Positions 5,986 to 6,100 of a DNA stretch of 6,100 nt are shown in pieces (the stretch's first letter is position 1; the number at the start of each line of letters is the position of its first letter). Source of the DNA: Planctomycetaceae bacterium (lineage in GTDB: Bacteria > Planctomycetota > Planctomycetia > Planctomycetales > Planctomycetaceae); NCBI GenBank assembly GCA_020426425.1, contig JAGQQB010000229.1, positions 1 through 6,100 of the forward strand, given 5' to 3'. Both the position numbers and the translations under genes were made by a program. Below the pieces are notes generated by a model. That model worked only from the letters and a program-made list of their open reading frames with translations, had not been told where the DNA came from and ran no database searches.

Positions 5986-6090
5986 TTCGAAGCAAATCAG
6001 CAGCACGAAATTCCAAACGCTCTGATCGACGAAGGTTTGCGCGACTCACATCAAATGTCAGTCTCGGCCCTTCGAATTTCGTGTTTGGAA
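5986..6090. repeat. Set of three short inverted motifs after the adaptor gene
   Basis: Three motifs recur as reverse complements. TTCGAAG is at 5986-5992 and, inverted, at 6070-6076. CACGAAATTC is at 6004-6013 and inverted at 6074-6083. TTCCAAAC is at 6011-6018 and inverted at 6083-6090. Along the plus strand the order A-B-C is kept in the second block, so the pairings cross rather than nest. Neither a simple hairpin nor a mobile-element end explains this. It begins 3 bases after the adaptor stop codon and, if a gene starts at 6055, the second block lies inside it. Confidence 0.5.
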
Positions 6091-6100
6091 CCGCTGAACT
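6055..6100 (+). CDS. Possible start of a next gene, cut by the window end
   Basis: An ATG at 6055 opens a frame of 15 codons (MSVSALRISCLEPLN) without a stop to the end of the window, 71 bases after the adaptor gene and on the same strand. There is no Shine-Dalgarno site at the right distance (AAGG at 6032-6035 is too far), and the residues are too few to recognise a family. Location suggests a third component co-transcribed with the adaptor; this is a guess from spacing only. Confidence 0.28.
   Translation, partial: MSVSALRISCLEPLN

Noticed and set aside
4862..6049. 395-residue open frame on the minus strand opposite the small adaptor
   Set aside because: Its codons are exactly aligned with those of the adaptor gene on the other strand, where stops arise only from Leu TTA/CTA and Ser TCA codons, which are rare in this GC-rich DNA. 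The product is Arg-, His- and Leu-rich with no domain or signal. It is a shadow.

Overview
The window is GC-rich bacterial DNA (roughly 60% by eye) carrying four complete protein genes and possibly the first codons of a fifth. It looks like a Planctomycetota chromosome, from gene content and style: a secreted HEAT-repeat/coiled-coil protein, a GAF-TM-HlyD fusion with a hydrophobic C-terminal tail, a second short HlyD/RND-type adaptor, and few Shine-Dalgarno sites. This assignment is an inference from family knowledge, not a database result. No rRNA, tRNA, CRISPR array, insertion sequence or prophage gene is visible.

Layout. Positions 1-302 are non-coding, with two adjacent hairpins (48-66 and 73-95) and a possible promoter before the first gene. 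Positions 303-1217 (+) encode a 304-residue secreted protein with a signal peptide, a HEAT-like helical part, a beta-rich middle and a C-terminal coiled coil. Positions 1310-2812 (+) encode a full-length group II PLP-dependent decarboxylase; the PLP lysine, the cofactor-binding aspartate, the PLP-stacking histidine and the catalytic-loop tyrosine are all recognisable. It converges, with a gap of only 39 bp, on 2852-4858 (-), a 668-residue membrane protein with a long cytoplasmic N-terminus (one clear GAF domain and a second GAF-like region), one transmembrane helix and a periplasmic HlyD-type adaptor. A 225-bp intergenic region separates this from 5084-5983 (+), a 299-residue exported HlyD/RND-type adaptor. 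After that gene come a set of short inverted motifs and a possible new start codon at 6055 whose frame runs off the window.

How the genes may work together. The two divergent adaptors are the coherent unit. One couples cytosolic GAF sensing to a periplasmic adaptor through a single membrane helix; the other is a smaller exported or lipid-anchored adaptor of the same fold. Neither has an obvious long TolC-docking hairpin, and no pump ATPase, RND permease or outer-membrane factor lies in the window. They may therefore belong to a non-classical envelope machine, with further parts expected beyond position 6100. The decarboxylase and the HEAT-like protein show no evident link to that machine. The GAF-HlyD/adaptor pair is the best candidate here for poorly described biology.
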